The notes beneath the pieces were generated by a model. That model did no database searches. It worked only from the letters and a program-made list of their open reading frames with translations, and was not told the origin of the DNA. The translations under genes were made by a program, and so were the position numbers. Below are positions 1-8,948 of a stretch of 64,000 nucleotides of DNA, piece after piece; the stretch's first letter is position 1; each line of letters begins with the position of its first letter. Source of the DNA: Citrobacter sedlakii NBRC 105722 (GTDB taxonomy: Bacteria > Pseudomonadota > Gammaproteobacteria > Enterobacterales > Enterobacteriaceae); contig NZ_BBNB01000010.1 of assembly GCF_000759835.1 (NCBI RefSeq), positions 1-64,000 of the forward strand. The letters run 5' to 3'.

Positions 1-56
1 AACCGGACCGGCTATTTGTGTGAAGTGATTCACATCCGCCGTGTCGATGGAGGCGC

Positions 57-84
57 ATTATAGGGAGTCGTCTCAGGAAGACAA
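57..84 (-). promoter_or_regulatory. rRNA operon P1 promoter (rrnH position)
   Basis: On the minus strand there is a TTGTCT -35 box (79-84), a 16-bp spacer and a perfect TATAAT -10 box (57-62). A GC-rich discriminator (GCGCCTCC) follows, the hallmark of stringently controlled rrn P1 promoters. The AT-rich stretch at about 88-120 is in the place of an UP element. The transcript would leave the window at base 1, so P2 and the 16S gene are outside. Its position just downstream of gmhB is where E. coli has rrnH. The sequence features are seen directly; the rrnH identity is inferred from synteny. Confidence 0.85.
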
Positions 85-139
85 GCGGAAAAATGCAGAT
101 TTATTTCAACCGCTCACCTTTTGAGCACAACGCTTACTT

Positions 140-700
140 TTACTGCTGTTTTATCGCTAAAGGCAGGTCTGCCAGACTATTAATCACCCAATCCGCGGCA
201 TTTTCTGCTTCTGGTGTCACAGGCTTACCGGTACGTACCAACACTTTGGTTCCGACCCCTGCCGCCAGCGCGGCCTGCATGTCTTCTAATTTATCGCCCA
301 CCATATAAGACGCCGCCATATCAATATGCAGAAAATCGCGAGCAGAGATCAGCATGCCTGGATGCGGTTTACGACAATCGCAAACCTGACGAAACTCCTC
401 TACGCTTCCCTGTGGGTGATGGGGACAATAATAGATACCGTCGAGATCAACATCGCGGTCTGCCAGCGACCAGTCCATCCATTCTGTTAAGGTTTCAAAC
501 TGCGCTTCAGTAAATTTGCCGCGCGCAATGCCGGACTGGTTGGTGACAACCACCAGCGCATAGCCCATTTTTTTAAGTTCACGCATGGCGTCAATGACAC
601 CGTCGATGAATTCGAATTCGTCGATCTCATGTACGTAGCCGTGGTCCACATTGATAGTGCCGTCGCGGTCGAGAAAAATTGCGGGTACAGACTTTGCCAC
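140..700 (-). CDS. gmhB: D-glycero-beta-D-manno-heptose 1,7-bisphosphate 7-phosphatase
   Basis: GmhB removes the C7 phosphate of D-glycero-D-manno-heptose 1,7-bisphosphate, a cytoplasmic step in making ADP-heptose for the LPS inner core. This is a HAD-superfamily enzyme: the nucleophile motif FLDRDGT lies at residues 9-15, and a Cys/His zinc cluster (CPHHP, then CDC) lies near residues 92-109. The protein is 186 aa; the E. coli protein is about 191 aa, and the difference is a shorter C-terminal tail ending in KQQ. The start is GTG, as in E. coli, preceded by an AGGAGC-type site. It is transcribed away from metN and towards the rRNA promoter, with no terminator visible in the gap. Confidence 0.96.
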   Translation of the reverse strand: MAKSVPAIFLDRDGTINVDHGYVHEIDEFEFIDGVIDAMRELKKMGYALVVVTNQSGIARGKFTEAQFETLTEWMDWSLADRDVDLDGIYYCPHHPQGSVEEFRQVCDCRKPHPGMLISARDFLHIDMAASYMVGDKLEDMQAALAAGVGTKVLVRTGKPVTPEAENAADWVINSLADLPLAIKQQ

Positions 701-790
701 CTTTTATAGCTCCTAAATAAGGCATGTGGCGCTAGTATCGCATTTTTCGGCAGGCAAGAAAGTGCTCATCGTAGAAAGCCTGATTGATTT

Positions 791-814
791 AGACGTCTGG
801 ATGCCTTAACATCC
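791..814 (+). promoter_or_regulatory. MetJ operator (three tandem met boxes) of metNIQ
   Basis: Three consecutive 8-mers, AGACGTCT, GGATGCCT and TAACATCC, start at 791, 799 and 807. The first is a perfect match to the met-box consensus AGACGTCT. MetJ with S-adenosylmethionine binds tandem met boxes to repress methionine genes, so the downstream transporter operon is expected to be repressed when methionine is plentiful. The 701-890 gap is shared with the divergent gmhB. I could not assign a convincing -35/-10 pair. Confidence 0.85.
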
Positions 815-890
815 ATTTTGTTGACGGCGATTCACCGCTTCAGACAGACAAAAATGCTACGGCTAACTTCATTACGATAATAAATAATCA

Positions 891-1922
891 ATGATTAAAC
901 TTTCGAATATCACCAAAGTGTTCCAACAAGGGACCCGCACCATTCAGGCGTTGAACAACGTCAGCCTGCATGTCCCTGCCGGACAAATTTACGGTGTAAT
1001 TGGCGCATCAGGCGCCGGTAAAAGTACGCTAATCCGCTGTGTCAACCTGCTGGAGCGCCCGACAGAGGGGAGCGTGTTGGTAGGCGGGCAGGAGCTGACC
1101 ACGCTTTCTGAATCTGAGCTGACCAAAGCGCGTCGCCAGATCGGCATGATTTTCCAGCACTTTAATCTGCTGGCCTCCCGTACGGTTTTCGGCAACGTGG
1201 CGCTGCCGCTGGAGCTGGACAACACGCCGAAAGAGGAGATCACACGTCGCGTGACCGAATTGCTGGATCTGGTGGGTCTGGGCGATAAGCACGACAGTTA
1301 CCCGGCCAATCTTTCCGGTGGTCAAAAACAGCGTGTGGCGATTGCCCGTGCGCTGGCAAGCCAGCCCAAAGTGCTGCTGTGCGACGAAGCCACCAGCGCA
1401 CTGGACCCGGCAACCACACGTTCGATCCTCGAATTACTGAAGGACATTAATCGTCGCCTCGGTCTGACCATTCTGCTGATCACACACGAGATGGATGTGG
1501 TTAAGCGTATCTGTGACTGCGTGGCCGTGATCAGCAACGGCGAACTGATAGAACAGGATACGGTCAGTGAAGTGTTTTCCCACCCGAAGACCCCGCTGGC
1601 GCAAAAATTTATCCAGTCCACGCTGCATCTCGACATTCCGGAAGATTATCTGGAGCGTCTGAAACCAACCCCCGAAGCCGATAGCGTACCGATGCTGCGC
1701 ATGGAGTTCACCGGTCAGTCGGTTGATGCGCCGCTGCTTTCCGAAACAGCGCGTCGCTTTAACGTCAATAACAACATTATTAGCGCGCAAATGGATTACG
1801 CCGGCGGCGTGAAGTTCGGCATTATGCTGACGGAAATGCACGGCACTCAAGAAGAAACACAAGCCGCCATTGCCTGGCTGCAAGAACACCATGTAAAAGT
1901 AGAGGTACTGGGTTATGTCTGA
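891..1922 (+). CDS. metN: Methionine ABC importer ATP-binding subunit MetN
   Basis: This is the ATPase of the MetNIQ importer for D- and L-methionine. The 343-aa protein carries a Walker A motif (GASGAGKST, near residues 38-46), an ABC signature LSGGQKQR (about 140-147) and a Walker B ending in [11 protein letters not shown]. The C-terminal roughly 100 residues form the NIL/ACT-like domain that binds methionine and inhibits transport from inside the cell. The length is as in E. coli. The gene overlaps metI by 8 bp, implying translational coupling, and follows the MetJ operator. Confidence 0.98.
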   Translation: MIKLSNITKVFQQGTRTIQALNNVSLHVPAGQIYGVIGASGAGKSTLIRCVNLLERPTEGSVLVGGQELTTLSESELTKARRQIGMIFQHFNLLASRTVFGNVALPLELDNTPKEEITRRVTELLDLVGLGDKHDSYPANLSGGQKQRVAIARALASQPKVLLCDEATSALDPATTRSILELLKDINRRLGLTILLITHEMDVVKRICDCVAVISNGELIEQDTVSEVFSHPKTPLAQKFIQSTLHLDIPEDYLERLKPTPEADSVPMLRMEFTGQSVDAPLLSETARRFNVNNNIISAQMDYAGGVKFGIMLTEMHGTQEETQAAIAWLQEHHVKVEVLGYV

Positions 1923-2568
1923 ACCGATGATGTGGTTGCTGGTTCGTGGCGTCTGGGAAACGCTGGCGATGACCTTTGTATCCGGATTCTTTGGTTTCGT
2001 TATCGGTTTACCGGTTGGCGTGTTGCTCTACGTCACGCGTCCCGGGCAAATTATCGAAAACGCGAAGCTCTACCGCATTCTTTCCGCGGTGGTGAATATC
2101 TTCCGGTCCATTCCGTTTATTATTCTTCTGGTCTGGATGATTCCGTTTACTCGCGTCATTGTCGGAACCTCAATCGGACTGCAGGCCGCGATTGTGCCGC
2201 TTACCGTTGGCGCCGCGCCGTTTATCGCCCGCATGGTGGAAAACGCGCTGCTGGAAATCCCAACAGGATTGATTGAAGCGTCACGCGCGATGGGTGCGAC
2301 GCCGCTGCAAATCGTGCGTAAAGTTCTGCTGCCCGAAGCGCTGCCGGGTCTGGTGAACGCGGCGACTATCACGCTGATTACCCTTGTCGGCTATTCAGCC
2401 ATGGGGGGCGCTGTGGGCGCTGGCGGTCTGGGCCAGATCGGTTACCAGTATGGCTATATCGGCTACAACGCGACCGTGATGAACACGGTGCTGGTATTAC
2501 TCGTCGTTCTGGTTTATTTAATTCAGTTCGCAGGCGATCGCATCGTTCGGTCTGTAACGCACAAGTAA
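1915..2568 (+). CDS. metI: Methionine ABC importer permease MetI
   Basis: This is the inner-membrane channel subunit of MetNIQ (217 aa, the usual length). Several hydrophobic segments are evident. The EAA loop that docks on MetN is seen around [26 protein letters not shown] (split here only for reading), where EASRAMGA and the downstream G/P are the conserved positions. It starts inside the last codons of metN and is followed after 39 bp by metQ. Confidence 0.98.
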   Translation: MSEPMMWLLVRGVWETLAMTFVSGFFGFVIGLPVGVLLYVTRPGQIIENAKLYRILSAVVNIFRSIPFIILLVWMIPFTRVIVGTSIGLQAAIVPLTVGAAPFIARMVENALLEIPTGLIEASRAMGATPLQIVRKVLLPEALPGLVNAATITLITLVGYSAMGGAVGAGGLGQIGYQYGYIGYNATVMNTVLVLLVVLVYLIQFAGDRIVRSVTHK

Positions 2569-2607
2569 CGTTAACCACAACACAAATAACTCATTAAGGA
2601 AATAAGC

Positions 2608-3423
2608 ATGGCGTTCAAATTCAAGACCTTTGCGGCAGTAGGAGCCCTGATTGGTTCTCTGTCTCTTGTGGGTTGCGGACAGGATGAGAAAGATCCCAAC
2701 CACATCAAAGTGGGCGTTATCGTCGGTGCTGAACAGCAGGTTGCCGAAGTTGCGCAGAAAGTCGCTAAAGAAAAATACGGGCTGGACGTAGAACTGGTGA
2801 CGTTCAATGACTACGTGCTGCCTAACGAAGCGCTGAGCAAAGGCGACATTGATGCCAACGCCTTCCAGCACAAACCGTATCTGGATCAGCAGATCAAAGA
2901 TCGCGGCTACAAACTGACGCCTGCGGGCAATACTTTTGTCTACCCGATTGCGGGCTACTCCAAAAAAATCAAATCTCTGGATGAACTGCAGGATGGCGCT
3001 CAGGTCGCCGTACCAAACGATCCGACCAACCTCGGTCGTTCGCTGCTACTACTGCAAAAAGTGGGTTTGATCCAACTGAAAGACGGCGTGGGCCTCCTGC
3101 CAACCTCACTGGACATTGTCGGAAACCCGAAAAATCTGAAAATTGTCGAACTGGAAGCCCCGCAACTGCCCCGTTCTCTTGATGATGCGCAGATCGCCCT
3201 GGCGGTGATCAACACCACCTATGCCAGCCAGATCAACCTGACCCCGGCGAAAGACGGTATCTTTGTGGAAGACAAAGATTCCCCGTACGTCAACCTGATC
3301 GTCACCCGTGAAGATAACAAAGATGCGGAAAACGTGAAGAAATTCGTGCAGGCCTATCAGTCTGACGAAGTCTACGAAGCTGCCAATAAAGTCTTTAACG
3401 GCGGCGCGGTGAAAGGCTGGTAA
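2608..3423 (+). CDS. metQ: Methionine-binding lipoprotein MetQ
   Basis: This substrate-binding protein captures methionine for MetNI. The 271-aa product begins with a lipoprotein signal peptide ending in the lipobox LVGC, so Cys23 should be lipidated; the following GQ is not an inner-membrane retention signal of the Asp+2 type. The mature part is a NlpA-family periplasmic binding protein. A good Shine-Dalgarno (AAGGAA) precedes the ATG. It is the last gene of metNIQ, followed by a hairpin. Confidence 0.98.
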   Translation: MAFKFKTFAAVGALIGSLSLVGCGQDEKDPNHIKVGVIVGAEQQVAEVAQKVAKEKYGLDVELVTFNDYVLPNEALSKGDIDANAFQHKPYLDQQIKDRGYKLTPAGNTFVYPIAGYSKKIKSLDELQDGAQVAVPNDPTNLGRSLLLLQKVGLIQLKDGVGLLPTSLDIVGNPKNLKIVELEAPQLPRSLDDAQIALAVINTTYASQINLTPAKDGIFVEDKDSPYVNLIVTREDNKDAENVKKFVQAYQSDEVYEAANKVFNGGAVKGW

Positions 3424-3460
3424 TTTTTAGGCTCTTTTCTCAAACTGTAATATCATTCAG

Positions 3461-3484
3461 GACGGGCACTTGCCCGTCTTGTCA
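3461..3484 (+). terminator. Terminator-like hairpin after metQ
   Basis: An 8-bp perfect stem, GACGGGCA/TGCCCGTC (3461-3478), with a 2-nt loop is followed by TTGTCATTT. The T tract is interrupted, so it is a plausible but weak intrinsic terminator between metQ and rcsF. Confidence 0.6.
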
Positions 3485-3541
3485 TTTATGCAAGCTCCTG
3501 ATTCAATATCTGACAGTTAGATCATTCATTGAGGAAATATT

Positions 3542-3946
3542 ATGCGTGCTTTACCGATCTGTTTATTGGCACTCATGCTGAGCGGCTGTTCCATGCTAAG
3601 CAGATCCCCCGTTGAACCTGTTCAAAGCACTCCAACCCCACCTAAAGCGGAGCCGGAAAAACCTAAAGCGCCGCGCGCAGCTCCTGTCAGAATTTATACC
3701 AGTGCTGAAGCGCTGGTCGGCAAGCCGTTCCGCGACCTGGGTGAAGTCAGCGGCGACTCATGCCAGGCAACGAATCAGGATTCTCCACCGAGCATCCCTA
3801 CGGCGCGTAAGCGTATGCAGATTAACGCGTCAAAAATGAAAGCGAATGCCGTCCTGCTGCACAGCTGTGAAGTGACCAGCGGTACGCCGGGCTGCTACCG
3901 TCAGGCTGTCTGCATTGGTTCTGCGCTTAACATTTCGGCTAAATGA
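3542..3946 (+). CDS. rcsF: Rcs envelope-stress sensor lipoprotein RcsF
   Basis: This outer-membrane lipoprotein reports LPS, peptidoglycan and lipoprotein-trafficking damage to the RcsCDB phosphorelay through IgaA. It is 134 aa long. The signal peptide ends at lipobox LSGC, with Cys16 as the lipidated residue and Ser17 following. A proline-rich linker (about 22-48) precedes the folded domain. The four disulphide cysteines known to form non-consecutive bonds are all present at 74, 109, 118 and 124. The stop overlaps the trmO start by 4 bp (ATGA), so the two are probably co-translated. Confidence 0.97.
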   Translation: MRALPICLLALMLSGCSMLSRSPVEPVQSTPTPPKAEPEKPKAPRAAPVRIYTSAEALVGKPFRDLGEVSGDSCQATNQDSPPSIPTARKRMQINASKMKANAVLLHSCEVTSGTPGCYRQAVCIGSALNISAK

Positions 3947-4650
3947 GTCATTTTCAGTTTGAGCAAATCGGTGTCATTCGCTCACCTTACAAAGAAAAGT
4001 TCGCCGTCCCTCGCCAGCCGGGTCTGGTAAAGAGCGCGCATGGCGAACTGCACCTGCTGCCGCCCTTTAATCAGGCCGATGCCGTCCGTGGTCTGGAGGC
4101 GTTCAGCCATCTGTGGGTGCTCTTTATGTTTCATCAGACAATGGAAGGCGGATGGCGTCCGACCGTACGTCCGCCTCGCCTTGGCGGCAATGCGCGCATG
4201 GGGGTCTTTGCCACCCGCTCGACGTTTCGCCCAAACCCTGTCGGCATGTCGCTGGTTGAGCTGAAGGACATTTCCTGCCACAAAGAACGCGTCATTCTGA
4301 AGCTCGGCAGTCTGGATCTGGTTGATGGAACGCCGGTTATCGACATTAAGCCTTATTTGCCGTTCGCCGAATCGCTTACAGATGCCCGGGCCAGCTATGC
4401 GCAACATGCGCCAGTGGCCGAAATGCAGGTAAGCTTTAGTGATGAACTTGAGCGGCAATTCCCGACGCTGGAAAAACGCTACCCGCAGCTTAAAACATTT
4501 ATTCGCGATGTGCTGGCGCAGGATCCGCGTCCCGCTTATCGTAAAGGTGAAGAAACAGGGAAAATGTACGCGGTCTGGTTGCATGATTTCAACGTGCGCT
4601 GGCGCGTAACGGAAACGGGATTTGAAGTCTTTGCGCTCGAACCCCGCTAA
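3943..4650 (+). CDS. trmO: tRNA (adenine(37)-N6)-methyltransferase TrmO
   Basis: TrmO (TsaA, YaeB) uses S-adenosylmethionine to N6-methylate t6A37 in threonine tRNA, giving m6t6A and improving decoding of ACY codons. The 235-aa protein has the characteristic all-beta fold family signature FRPNPVGMSLVEL (residues 86-98), then a C-terminal extension. The start overlaps the rcsF stop. There is only a short gap to proS, which has its own candidate promoter. Confidence 0.96.
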   Translation: MSHFQFEQIGVIRSPYKEKFAVPRQPGLVKSAHGELHLLPPFNQADAVRGLEAFSHLWVLFMFHQTMEGGWRPTVRPPRLGGNARMGVFATRSTFRPNPVGMSLVELKDISCHKERVILKLGSLDLVDGTPVIDIKPYLPFAESLTDARASYAQHAPVAEMQVSFSDELERQFPTLEKRYPQLKTFIRDVLAQDPRPAYRKGEETGKMYAVWLHDFNVRWRVTETGFEVFALEPR

Positions 4651-4667
4651 TTTCATGCCCTTCTCTT

Positions 4668-4694
4668 TTGACATCCCTTTCTCGCTGGTAAACT
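4668..4694 (+). promoter_or_regulatory. Candidate promoter of proS
   Basis: A perfect -35 hexamer TTGACA (4668-4673) is followed after 15 bp by TAAACT (4689-4694), or after 17 bp by AACTAA. The start site would fall about 60 bases before the proS ATG. The -10 spacing is not ideal, so the exact -10 is uncertain. Confidence 0.4.
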
Positions 4695-4760
4695 AAATCA
4701 CTTTTTTTGTGTCAGGCTCACGTTGAGCCTGTTCGATCGTCCAACTGGAACCGTAACAAC

Positions 4761-6479
4761 ATGCGTACTAGCCAATATCTGCTCTCCACTCTGAAGGAGA
4801 CACCTGCCGACGCCGAGGTTATCAGCCATCAGCTGATGCTGCGCGCCGGGATGATCCGCAAGCTCGCCTCCGGGTTATATACCTGGCTGCCGACTGGCCT
4901 GCGCGTTCTGAAAAAAGTCGAAAACATCGTGCGTGAAGAAATGAACAACGCCGGCGCGATCGAGGTGTCTATGCCAGTGGTTCAGCCAGCTGACCTGTGG
5001 CAAGAGAGTGGCCGTTGGGAACAGTACGGTCCGGAACTGCTGCGTTTTGTTGACCGTGGCGAGCGTCCGTTCGTACTCGGCCCAACCCACGAAGAAGTCA
5101 TCACCGATCTGGTGCGTAACGAACTCAGCTCATATAAGCAGCTGCCGCTGAACTTCTTCCAGATCCAGACGAAGTTCCGTGACGAAGTGCGTCCGCGTTT
5201 CGGCGTCATGCGCTCCCGCGAGTTCCTGATGAAAGATGCCTATTCTTTCCACACCTCGCAGGAATCCTTGCAGGAAACCTACGACGCGATGTACGCAGCC
5301 TACAGCAAAATCTTCACCCGTATCGGTCTGGAATTCCGCGCAGTGCAGGCTGACACGGGTTCGATTGGCGGTAGCGCGTCTCACGAATTCCAGGTGCTGG
5401 CGCAGAGTGGCGAAGATGACATTATCTTTTCTGACACCTCCGATTACGCCGCCAACATCGAGCTGGCCGAAGCCGTCGCGCCAAAAGCCCCGCGCGCTGC
5501 CGCGACGCAGGAGATGACGCTGGTTGATACGCCAAACGCGAAAACTATCGCGGAGTTAGTTGAACAGTTTGCTCTGCCGATTGAGAAAACCGTGAAAACG
5601 CTGTTGGTGAAAGCGGTCGAAGGCAGCAGCTATCCGCTGGTCGCGCTGCTGGTTCGCGGCGATCACGAACTGAATGAAGTTAAAGCGGAAAAACTGCCGC
5701 AAGTCGCCAGCCCGCTGACCTTCGCAACCGAAGCGGAAATCCGCGCCATCGTCAACGCAGGCCCGGGTTCACTTGGTCCGGTCAATATGCCGATCCCGGT
5801 TGTCATTGACCGTACCGTTGCGGCGATGAGCGATTTCGCGGCAGGCGCTAACGTTGACGGCAAGCACTACTTCGGCATCAACTGGGATCGCGACGTGGCA
5901 ACGCCGGAAGTGGCAGACCTCCGTAACGTGGTCGCAGGCGATCCGAGCCCGGATGGTCAGGGTACGCTGCTTATCAAGCGCGGCATCGAAGTGGGTCATA
6001 TTTTCCAGTTGGGTACCAAATACTCCGAGGCGCTGAAAGCCGCCGTTCAGGGTGAAGATGGCCGTAACCAGATCCTGACCATGGGCTGCTACGGAATCGG
6101 CGTAACACGTGTGGTTGCAGCCGCGATTGAGCAAAACTACGACGAGCGCGGCATCGTGTGGCCCGACGCTATCGCACCGTTCCAGGTCGCTATTCTGCCT
6201 ATGAATATGCATAAATCTTACCGTGTGCAGGAACTGGCGGAAAAACTGTATACCGAACTGCGAGCCCAGGGCATTGAAGTGCTGATGGACGACCGTAAAG
6301 AACGTCCAGGCGTGATGTTCGCGGATATGGAACTGATCGGTATTCCTCACACTATCGTGCTGGGCGACCGTAACCTCGACAATGACGACATCGAATACAA
6401 ATATCGTCGTAATGGCGAGAAGCAATTGATTAAAACCGGTGACATCGTTAGCTATCTGGTTAAACAGATCAAAGGCTGA
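4761..6479 (+). CDS. proS: Prolyl-tRNA synthetase
   Basis: This enzyme charges tRNA-Pro with proline and edits mischarged alanine. The start chosen is the ATG at 4761 ([10 protein letters not shown]), giving 572 aa, the usual bacterial length; an upstream in-frame start at 4707 would add 18 unconserved residues. It is a class II synthetase: motif 2 is seen around [17 protein letters not shown], the editing insertion (INS) domain occupies roughly 220-400, motif 3 is around GCYGIGVTR, and the anticodon-binding domain is at the C-terminus. It is followed directly by a strong terminator shared with nlpE. Confidence 0.98.
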   Translation: MRTSQYLLSTLKETPADAEVISHQLMLRAGMIRKLASGLYTWLPTGLRVLKKVENIVREEMNNAGAIEVSMPVVQPADLWQESGRWEQYGPELLRFVDRGERPFVLGPTHEEVITDLVRNELSSYKQLPLNFFQIQTKFRDEVRPRFGVMRSREFLMKDAYSFHTSQESLQETYDAMYAAYSKIFTRIGLEFRAVQADTGSIGGSASHEFQVLAQSGEDDIIFSDTSDYAANIELAEAVAPKAPRAAATQEMTLVDTPNAKTIAELVEQFALPIEKTVKTLLVKAVEGSSYPLVALLVRGDHELNEVKAEKLPQVASPLTFATEAEIRAIVNAGPGSLGPVNMPIPVVIDRTVAAMSDFAAGANVDGKHYFGINWDRDVATPEVADLRNVVAGDPSPDGQGTLLIKRGIEVGHIFQLGTKYSEALKAAVQGEDGRNQILTMGCYGIGVTRVVAAAIEQNYDERGIVWPDAIAPFQVAILPMNMHKSYRVQELAEKLYTELRAQGIEVLMDDRKERPGVMFADMELIGIPHTIVLGDRNLDNDDIEYKYRRNGEKQLIKTGDIVSYLVKQIKG

Positions 6480-6484
6480 TGCAC

Positions 6485-6517
6485 AAAAAACCCCGCAGCC
6501 GCGGGGTTTTTCTTTTT
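6485..6517. terminator. Bidirectional terminator between proS and nlpE
   Basis: The stem AACCCCGC (6489-6496), loop AGCC, GCGGGGTT (6501-6508) is flanked by an A run on the left and a T run on the right. It can therefore end the rightward proS and the leftward nlpE transcripts. Confidence 0.9.
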
Positions 6518-6529
6518 CATACTCATGCA

Positions 6530-7231
6530 CTATTGCTGAGCACAGCTTTTACCCGGCATAAACGTAATCGCTTTATCCGCGTTCAGGGTCTTCACTGGCG
6601 CTCCCGTGTCCGGGTTGGCTTCAAGCGTGAAGTGCCCTTCTACCGACAGCAGGACGGGTTTTTCGCTGTTCCCCCTGGCAGCAAGATAACCGCGCTCAAG
6701 CTCGGCGTTATTCGCCACAGATACACGCTTACCGGTTGCACAATCGGTAAAGGTCGCTGCATCTGCCATATAGAAATACATACCGCGCATCGGCATTGGG
6801 GTTACCGGTAAAGTTGCCTTCACGGGTTCAAGCGTATAGTTAAACTGCGACTCAACCGGGTTGCCTTCACGGTCGAGCATCTCAAGCGCATCGCCTTTAG
6901 CGCGATAATACGCTTTCTCGCCCTTACTGTCGGTGAGCACCAGCTTATCGGCGGTCCGCGCCCAGGTACCATAGGAAGCAAAGGAAGATGGTTCGTCACG
7001 GACGCCCTGGTAGCGTTCATTCATCACCCAGGTGCCATCTTTTTCAAGAAACAACGAGGTTTCAATTCCTTCACAATCTGCGCACGGTAAAATGCCCCGC
7101 CAGCTTTGCTGCATCGGTTTAAGTTCCGCAGCCTGCGTCGGTTGCAGGACATCGACTTCTGAACGGTTGTTACAACCTAACAATGAAAAAAGCGAAAGCG
7201 CTGCTATCGCCGAAATGAGTGTCTTTTTCAC
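6530..7231 (-). CDS. nlpE: Copper/envelope-stress lipoprotein NlpE (CutF)
   Basis: NlpE is an outer-membrane lipoprotein that activates the Cpx response on surface contact or when lipoprotein export or folding fails. I take the GTG at 7231 as the start (VKKTLISAI), because an AAGGA lies 7 nt upstream of it. The ATG at 7249 would put six hydrophilic residues ahead of the signal peptide. The product is 233 aa with lipobox LLGC (Cys20) followed by Asn. A CADC motif lies in the N-terminal barrel (LPCADCEG), and a pair of cysteines lies in the C-terminal domain. In E. coli an ATG immediately precedes the equivalent GTG; here that codon is GGG. Confidence 0.95.
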   Translation of the reverse strand: MKKTLISAIAALSLFSLLGCNNRSEVDVLQPTQAAELKPMQQSWRGILPCADCEGIETSLFLEKDGTWVMNERYQGVRDEPSSFASYGTWARTADKLVLTDSKGEKAYYRAKGDALEMLDREGNPVESQFNYTLEPVKATLPVTPMPMRGMYFYMADAATFTDCATGKRVSVANNAELERGYLAARGNSEKPVLLSVEGHFTLEANPDTGAPVKTLNADKAITFMPGKSCAQQ

Positions 7232-7264
7232 CCCGAATTCCTTCTGCATTTTTATTCCTGCCCG

Positions 7265-7684
7265 TCAATCCACGCGACGGACTTTACCGCGGAGGGCTTT
7301 CACTGTGGATTTTTGCGCTTTCGAAGACAATCTTCGTTCTTTCGAGGCGCGCGTTGGCCGGGTTGCCCGTCGGCTTTTTTGTTCCGCAGTGAGTTCTTTG
7401 ATCACTGCCACCAGTCGGGCCAGCGCCGCTTCACGGTTTAGCGTCTGGCTTCGGTATTCCTGCGCCTTAATGATAATGACGCCATCAGGGCTAATCAGGT
7501 GATGACTGGCAGCAAGTAAACGTTCTTTGTAATACTCTGGCAGGCCAGAGGCCCGGATGTCAAAACGCAAATGGATCGCCGTTGAGGCTTTATTCACATG
7601 CTGTCCGCCTGCGCCCTGCGCGCGAATTGCCGTAATTTCCAGCTCATCATCGGCGATAGAGACGTTTCGCGAAATAACAATCAT
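7265..7684 (-). CDS. arfB: Alternative ribosome-rescue factor B
   Basis: ArfB (YaeJ) is a peptidyl-tRNA hydrolase that rescues ribosomes stalled on non-stop mRNA. The GGQ catalytic motif is present (GAGGQHVNK, residues 24-32). The basic C-terminal tail, rich in K and R (about 105-139), is the part that inserts in the empty mRNA channel. The protein is 139 aa, one shorter than I recall for E. coli. The start overlaps the yaeQ stop by 4 bp, so it is probably translationally coupled to yaeQ. Confidence 0.97.
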   Translation of the reverse strand: MIVISRNVSIADDELEITAIRAQGAGGQHVNKASTAIHLRFDIRASGLPEYYKERLLAASHHLISPDGVIIIKAQEYRSQTLNREAALARLVAVIKELTAEQKSRRATRPTRASKERRLSSKAQKSTVKALRGKVRRVD

Positions 7685-8226
7685 GCCGGTTGTTGCCAGG
7701 CAGCCAGATGAATTTCCAGATTATTCTGAGCATCCGAAAGCCAGATGGCTCCGTCCTGAATGGTGGCTTGCAACGTCATCGTCCGTTCCGCGAAGGCGCT
7801 TAACTTCGCCAGTTGCTCATCATCAAGATACCAGACTGCCAGATTCGGAAACTGTGCGCACTTATTCTGGTTCTGCTGCCACCAGATCTGCGCCGCTCGA
7901 CTGTTGTAAGCAAACAGCGCAACGTTTTTCGCCTGGGTGCAGGCTTTCTTGATCCGCCGCTCTTCCGGTAACCCCAGTTCAATCCACAGATCGATCCCCA
8001 AATGGTCGTTACGCAGCCAGGCTTCCGGCTCGTCTTCTGCGCTCAAACCTCGCGTAAACTGCAAGCGCTCATCCGCATATTTGATCCACGCCAGCAGGCG
8101 CAGCATCATGCGCTCCTGGGTTTCTGAAGGATGACGGGCCAGCGTCAACGGCGCGTCCAGAAACTGGTTGCGGTCCAGGTCCGCCACATTTACCACGGCT
8201 TTGTATATTGTCGCTTTAAGCGCCAT
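7681..8226 (-). CDS. yaeQ: YaeQ family protein
   Basis: This 181-aa member of the YaeQ family has a nuclease-like PD-(D/E)XK-type fold in its relatives. A role linked to transcription antitermination (suppression of RfaH loss) has been suggested for the Salmonella and E. coli protein but is not established. The sequence is intact and typical ([20 protein letters not shown] at the N-terminus). It heads a two-gene unit with arfB and is divergent from yaeP. Confidence 0.93.
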   Translation of the reverse strand: MALKATIYKAVVNVADLDRNQFLDAPLTLARHPSETQERMMLRLLAWIKYADERLQFTRGLSAEDEPEAWLRNDHLGIDLWIELGLPEERRIKKACTQAKNVALFAYNSRAAQIWWQQNQNKCAQFPNLAVWYLDDEQLAKLSAFAERTMTLQATIQDGAIWLSDAQNNLEIHLAAWQQPA

Positions 8227-8414
8227 GAAAAAACTCCTTTCGAATCAGGCAAACATTGTAACGAAAACGACGACAAAAGGCTGTTAATGGTTCGGCTATC
8301 AAGCTGCTGATTTCGGCGGAATGGCTGTGGTATAGTCACCTTGCTAAACAGAGTTTATCTTCGTAGGCTTAGACTTGCATCCACGGTGAAGTCAGAATAC
8401 TGACAGGAGGGCAT

Positions 8415-8615
8415 GTGGAAAAATATTGTGAGTTAATACGCAGGCGGTATGCGGAAATAGCCAGCGGAGACTTAGGGTATGTCCCGGATGCGCTGGGGTG
8501 CGTTTTAAAGGTGCTTAATGAAATGGCCGCAGACAGCGACCTTTCAGAGTCGGTCAGGGAAAAGGCGGCGTATGCTGCTGCGAACTTACTGGTGAGCGAT
8601 TATGTCAATGAATGA
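8415..8615 (+). CDS. yaeP: UPF0253 family protein YaeP
   Basis: This small, helical, uncharacterised protein of 66 aa is conserved among enterobacteria. It starts at GTG with a strong AGGAGG site 6 nt upstream. Its last codons overlap the rof start, so the two are a coupled pair. The function is unknown, and nothing in the sequence suggests one beyond its constant linkage to rof. Confidence 0.9.
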   Translation: MEKYCELIRRRYAEIASGDLGYVPDALGCVLKVLNEMAADSDLSESVREKAAYAAANLLVSDYVNE

Positions 8616-8862
8616 AACATATCAACCCATCAATTGCGATGACTACGACAACCTTGAGCTCGCCTGCCAGCATCATCTGTTGCTGACGCTGGAACTGAAA
8701 GATGGCGAAGTTCTGCAGGCAAAAGCCAGCGATCTGGTGTCGCGTAAAAATGTGGAATACCTGATTACCGACGTTGCAGGTGAAACGCGCGAACTGCGTC
8801 TCGACAAAATCGCCAGCTTCAGTCACCCGGAAATCGGTACCGTGGTGGTCAGCGAATCCTGA
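8602..8862 (+). CDS. rof: Rho-binding antiterminator Rof
   Basis: Rof binds the primary RNA-binding site of the transcription terminator Rho and blocks its loading on RNA. It is a small Sm-like beta-barrel protein. The open frame from 8602 gives 86 aa ([10 protein letters not shown]); the ATG at 8608 gives the 84-aa form usually listed, and either is possible. It overlaps yaeP by 14 (or 8) bp. Conserved acidic patches ([10 protein letters not shown]) are present near the N-terminus. A BIME follows it. Confidence 0.95.
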   Translation: MSMNETYQPINCDDYDNLELACQHHLLLTLELKDGEVLQAKASDLVSRKNVEYLITDVAGETRELRLDKIASFSHPEIGTVVVSES

Positions 8863-8871
8863 ATAGTGGTC

Positions 8872-8945
8872 GCCGGATGGCGCTACGCTTACCCGGCCTA
8901 CAATGTGCGGTTACTGTAGGAGGAATAAGCGTAGCGCCATTCGGC
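8872..8945. repeat. REP/BIME between rof and tilS
   Basis: A palindromic unit (8872-8902: GCCGGATGGCGC, then CTTACCCGGCCTACA) is followed by an inverted partner (8916-8945: GTAGGAGGAATAAGCGTAGC, then GCCATTCGGC). It fills almost the whole gap between the converging rof and tilS genes. This is a typical position for bacterial interspersed mosaic elements. Confidence 0.85.
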
Positions 8946-8948
8946 ATT

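Noticed and set aside
93-308. Small open frame next to the rRNA promoter
   Set aside because: It overlaps the rrn promoter upstream region and the gmhB 3' end, and has no Shine-Dalgarno.
8305-8340. TATAGT hexamer as the yaeP-rof promoter
   Set aside because: The -10 is reasonable, but no convincing -35 lies 16-18 bp upstream.
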